A stretch of DNA of 64,000 nucleotides from Ignavibacteriota bacterium (GTDB lineage Bacteria; Bacteroidota; Ignavibacteria; UBA10030; UBA6906). This document shows positions 61,955-64,000 of the stretch, piece after piece (position 1 is the stretch's first letter; every line of letters starts with the position of its first letter). The position numbers and the translations under genes were made by a program. The notes beneath the pieces are model-generated. The model was not told the DNA's origin, searched no databases, and saw nothing but the letters and a program-made list of their open reading frames with translations. The stretch spans positions 83,763 to 147,762 of the forward strand of contig JADJHP010000015.1 of the NCBI GenBank assembly GCA_016707525.1, given 5' to 3'.

Positions 61955-62811
61955 ACGCCCTGCTCGCGCTGGCACAGATCGATCCGGTCCTCGGGGATCC
62001 GGCGAAGAACGTTACGCTGCACTGTGAGTATGCGGATTGCGCGATCGCGGCCGGTGCGCAGATGATGGTCTTTCCCGAGTTGAGTCTGACGGGCTACACT
62101 CTCCGGGACATGAACTGGGATCTTGCCGTGCGTCCGGAAGCGCCACCTTCCTATCTGCTCCCGCTCCTGGAGAAGAGCCGTTCCATTCCGGTGATCGCGG
62201 GGGGTGTGGAGGAGGGGGGATCGTTCGGCATCTACAATGCGGCCTTTCTGTTCGAGAACGGAACGATGCGGACCGTGCATCGCAAGACCTATCCGCCGAC
62301 CTACGGGATGTTCGAGGAGATGCGGTACTTCAGCAGGGGCCAGGGTGTGCGGGCGTTTGACACGCCCATCGGGCGGATCGGCGTATTGGTGTGTGAGGAT
62401 CTCTGGCATCTGTCGTTGCCGTATCTCCTGGCGCTGGACGGGGCAGAGGTCATCATTTCCCTTACGGCGAGCCCGACCCGTCTTGGCGGGGACCGTGGTG
62501 ATACGCTTCACGCCCAGCAGGTGAACAGCGAGAACCACAAGGCCTATGCGCGGTTGCTTTCCGTGTACCTGGCATTCTGTAACAGGGTCGGATTTGAAGA
62601 TGGCGTGAACTTCTGGGGTGGGTCGCAGATCGTAGGGCCGTCGGGCGACGTGCTCAGCACGGCACCGGTGATCGACAGCGGGATGGTGGTTGCGCGGCTG
62701 GATGATGGTGAGATCCGGCGTGCCCGGAGGTTCTCACGGCATTTCATTGACGAGGACCCGCATCTCGTGGCGCGCGAACTCGAGCGCATCCTTCAGAAGG
62801 GCCGCGCTTAG
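61951..62811 (+). CDS. Nitrilase-superfamily amidohydrolase
   Basis: Carbon-nitrogen hydrolase of 286 residues with the Glu-Lys-Cys triad: E43 in FPELSLTGY, K112 in HRKTYPPTYGMFEE and C148 in VLVCEDLWH. The HRKTYPPTYGMFEEMRYF stretch resembles the glutaminase-type domain of NAD synthetases and related free-standing amidases; no synthetase domain is attached. It probably hydrolyses a small amide. ATG 61951 overlaps the response regulator stop as ATGA, and the open frame upstream of it is only read-through of that gene. It converges on, and overlaps by 4 nt, the metallophosphoesterase gene. Confidence 0.9.
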   Translation: MNALLALAQIDPVLGDPAKNVTLHCEYADCAIAAGAQMMVFPELSLTGYTLRDMNWDLAVRPEAPPSYLLPLLEKSRSIPVIAGGVEEGGSFGIYNAAFLFENGTMRTVHRKTYPPTYGMFEEMRYFSRGQGVRAFDTPIGRIGVLVCEDLWHLSLPYLLALDGAEVIISLTASPTRLGGDRGDTLHAQQVNSENHKAYARLLSVYLAFCNRVGFEDGVNFWGGSQIVGPSGDVLSTAPVIDSGMVVARLDDGEIRRARRFSRHFIDEDPHLVARELERILQKGRA

Positions 62812-63509
62812 ATCCCCAGGAAGAGTCGTTGTGCGAGGTAGTCCGGCAGGTGTGCGTGCAGGATCGCGCGTGCTGCTGCCTCGATGTCGTATTCGATGCG
62901 GACCGTGTCGTAGCTGCCGCGGTGCGTGTCAAGCAGTCCGAATGATGCCCGCGGAACCCCATCGCGTGCCTGTCCCACGCTCCCCACGTTGATCAGGAAC
63001 CGTTCCCCCGCCTTGAACTGATTCACCGAGCCATTCTCCCCCACGACCACCGGAACATGCGTATGTCCGATAAAGCAGTACGGCGTGCCGAATGCCGCGA
63101 AGCATTTCTGCGCATCCGGCCAGGCGAAGATATAGCGCCAGGCGCCGGGGTGCAGGGGAGCGGCGTGCACGATCGTCACGGAATCCACCACATGCATGAG
63201 CTGGAGGGAGCGGAGCCACGCGGCATTCTCCTGCGAGAGGTGTTTCCTCGTCCACCGCATCGCGATCTCGCCGTAGGTATTGAAGTGATCGAGGGGGAGT
63301 TCTTCGATGGCGCCGGAGTCGTGGTTGCCGCGGACCACTGCGGCGCAGCGTTCGCGGACCAGGGCGACGCATTCATTGGGGAATGCGCCGTAGCCGACGA
63401 TATCGCCGAGGCAGAGGATGCGGTCCACGCCGATCTGGTCGATGACGGTGAGCACCTTCTCCAGCGCGGGCAGATTCGCGTGAATATCGGATATGACGGC
63501 AACTCTCAT
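62808..63509 (-). CDS. Metallophosphoesterase (YfcE/MJ0936-like)
   Basis: Protein of 233 residues on the minus strand with all calcineurin-type metal motifs: DIHANLPAL, GDIVGYG, GNHD, VHAAP and GHTH, followed by LINVGSVGQARDG, a strand usual in this small phosphodiesterase group. It binds two metal ions and splits phosphodiesters or phosphomonoesters; the substrate is unknown. The start at 63507-63509 (minus strand) gives the family N-terminus MRVAVISDIHAN; an earlier in-frame start is possible at 63560. Its stop overlaps the end of the convergent amidohydrolase gene. Confidence 0.9.
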   Translation of the reverse strand: MRVAVISDIHANLPALEKVLTVIDQIGVDRILCLGDIVGYGAFPNECVALVRERCAAVVRGNHDSGAIEELPLDHFNTYGEIAMRWTRKHLSQENAAWLRSLQLMHVVDSVTIVHAAPLHPGAWRYIFAWPDAQKCFAAFGTPYCFIGHTHVPVVVGENGSVNQFKAGERFLINVGSVGQARDGVPRASFGLLDTHRGSYDTVRIEYDIEAAARAILHAHLPDYLAQRLFLGI

Positions 63510-63574
63510 GCGGTTCTGAGCATAGACTGTGGAATCTACGAAATTGTACCCTAGGAGCAAAGGAAAGATTCGCT

Positions 63575-63603
63575 TTGAATTGGGGGGGTGACTTTTGTAT
63601 ATT
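63575..63603 (+). promoter_or_regulatory. Promoter of single-domain response regulator
   Basis: TTGAAT, a 17-nt spacer holding a GGGGGGG run and TATATT, 29 nt before the ATG at 63632. Confidence 0.6.
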
Positions 63604-63631
63604 CATAAGCAAGAACCGAGGAGTACGTGGT

Positions 63632-63994
63632 ATGCCGAAAGTCCTGGTCATCGATGACGACGAGATCACTCTCGCCCTGATGCACAACATCCTCGAGGAA
63701 GAGGGGTACAGCATCTTTTCCACCGCTGACGGTCCGCAGGGGATCCAGATCTACAAAGAGCGCGAGCCCGATGTGGTGATCCTGGACCTGGCGTTGCCGA
63801 GCATGAACGGTCTGGAAGTGTTGCGGAAGTTGAAGCGGCACGATCCGGACGCGAAGATCATCGTGGTGACCGGCCACGGTTCCGAAGAATCGGCCAAGGT
63901 TGCGCTCCGGTACGGGGCGTGGGGATATATTGAGAAACCGGTGGACTTTGCGACGTTCCTGCACCAGATCAGGACGGCGGCGGAGAGTACGTGA
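63632..63994 (+). CDS. Single-domain response regulator (CheY-like)
   Basis: Protein of 120 residues made of one receiver domain: D8/D9/D10 acidic pocket, phospho-acceptor D52 in VVILDLALPSMNGLEVL, the switch threonine in VVTGHGS and the lysine in YIEKPVD. There is no output domain, so it works by protein contact or as a phosphorelay step. GAGGAGTACGTGGT precedes the ATG at 63632. No kinase is adjacent in the window; the kinase at 58051 is the nearest candidate partner, though it already has its own regulator. Confidence 0.92.
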   Translation: MPKVLVIDDDEITLALMHNILEEEGYSIFSTADGPQGIQIYKEREPDVVILDLALPSMNGLEVLRKLKRHDPDAKIIVVTGHGSEESAKVALRYGAWGYIEKPVDFATFLHQIRTAAEST

Positions 63995-64000
63995 CAGTGA

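Overview
The window looks like a chromosomal contig from an uncultured, high-GC member of the Bacteroidota/Chlorobi (FCB) group, closest in style to Ignavibacteria-like lineages. The evidence is a run of exported proteins ending in type IX secretion (T9SS) type A sorting domains with the NYPNPFNP signature, a TonB-dependent receptor with an N-terminal carboxypeptidase-regulatory-like domain, and a TPR lipoprotein resembling the T9SS factor PorW/SprE. Promoters are nevertheless plain sigma-70-like (TTGACA, a 17-nt spacer, TATATT) and recur at about a dozen places. No transposase, integrase, phage gene or CRISPR array was found.

Layout. 1-3.4 kb: the end of an OPT-family peptide transporter, a SAM methyltransferase and a DUF4328 membrane protein. 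3.5-7.5 kb: an AmpG/PAT-type transporter followed by a GH94 phosphorylase very like N,N'-diacetylchitobiose phosphorylase, closed by a clear terminator; together they make a plausible chitobiose uptake and phosphorolysis unit. 7.6-14.7 kb: a second glycan locus with a secreted GH38 alpha-mannosidase (frameshifted), a small unknown protein, a GPH-family sugar symporter and a URO-D-like protein. 14.8-19.3 kb: a TonB-dependent receptor (frameshifted), a lipoprotein and a secreted transglutaminase-like protein. 19.3-32.6 kb: an accessory region of T9SS-exported proteins (a YD-like repeat protein, a C25 gingipain-type peptidase and three Asp-box/BNR beta-propeller proteins), a broken barrel-like gene, structured leaders and a 182-bp direct repeat that duplicates the 3' half of tRNA-Leu(CAA). 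32.8-36.4 kb: a very large outer-membrane barrel-like protein (frameshifted).

From 36.5 kb the content is mostly housekeeping: O6-methylguanine-DNA methyltransferase, PcrA/UvrD helicase, acyl-CoA carboxyltransferase, a LysM lytic transglycosylase (frameshifted), a Spy/CpxP-like protein, the PorW/SprE-like lipoprotein (frameshifted near its end), pyrK-pyrD-folC, rho with a C-rich leader, a thiolase/hydroxyacyl-CoA dehydrogenase/acyl-CoA dehydrogenase operon, two small barrel proteins, a CapA-like protein and LemA with a TPM-domain protein. The window ends with a translationally coupled operon of a multi-PAS/GAF histidine kinase, a response regulator carrying a degenerate DHp-like tail and a nitrilase-family amidohydrolase, followed by a metallophosphoesterase and a single-domain response regulator.

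Seven reading-frame breaks, six of them in short G or C runs, split otherwise well-conserved genes. They are most simply read as indel errors in the assembly, but each could also be a real lesion. The most interesting material is the T9SS-substrate region: cassette-like 3' ends conserved across the stop codon, paralogous promoter/leader modules that may encode leader peptides, and the tRNA-flanked repeat. The response regulator with a histidine-less DHp tail is also unusual.
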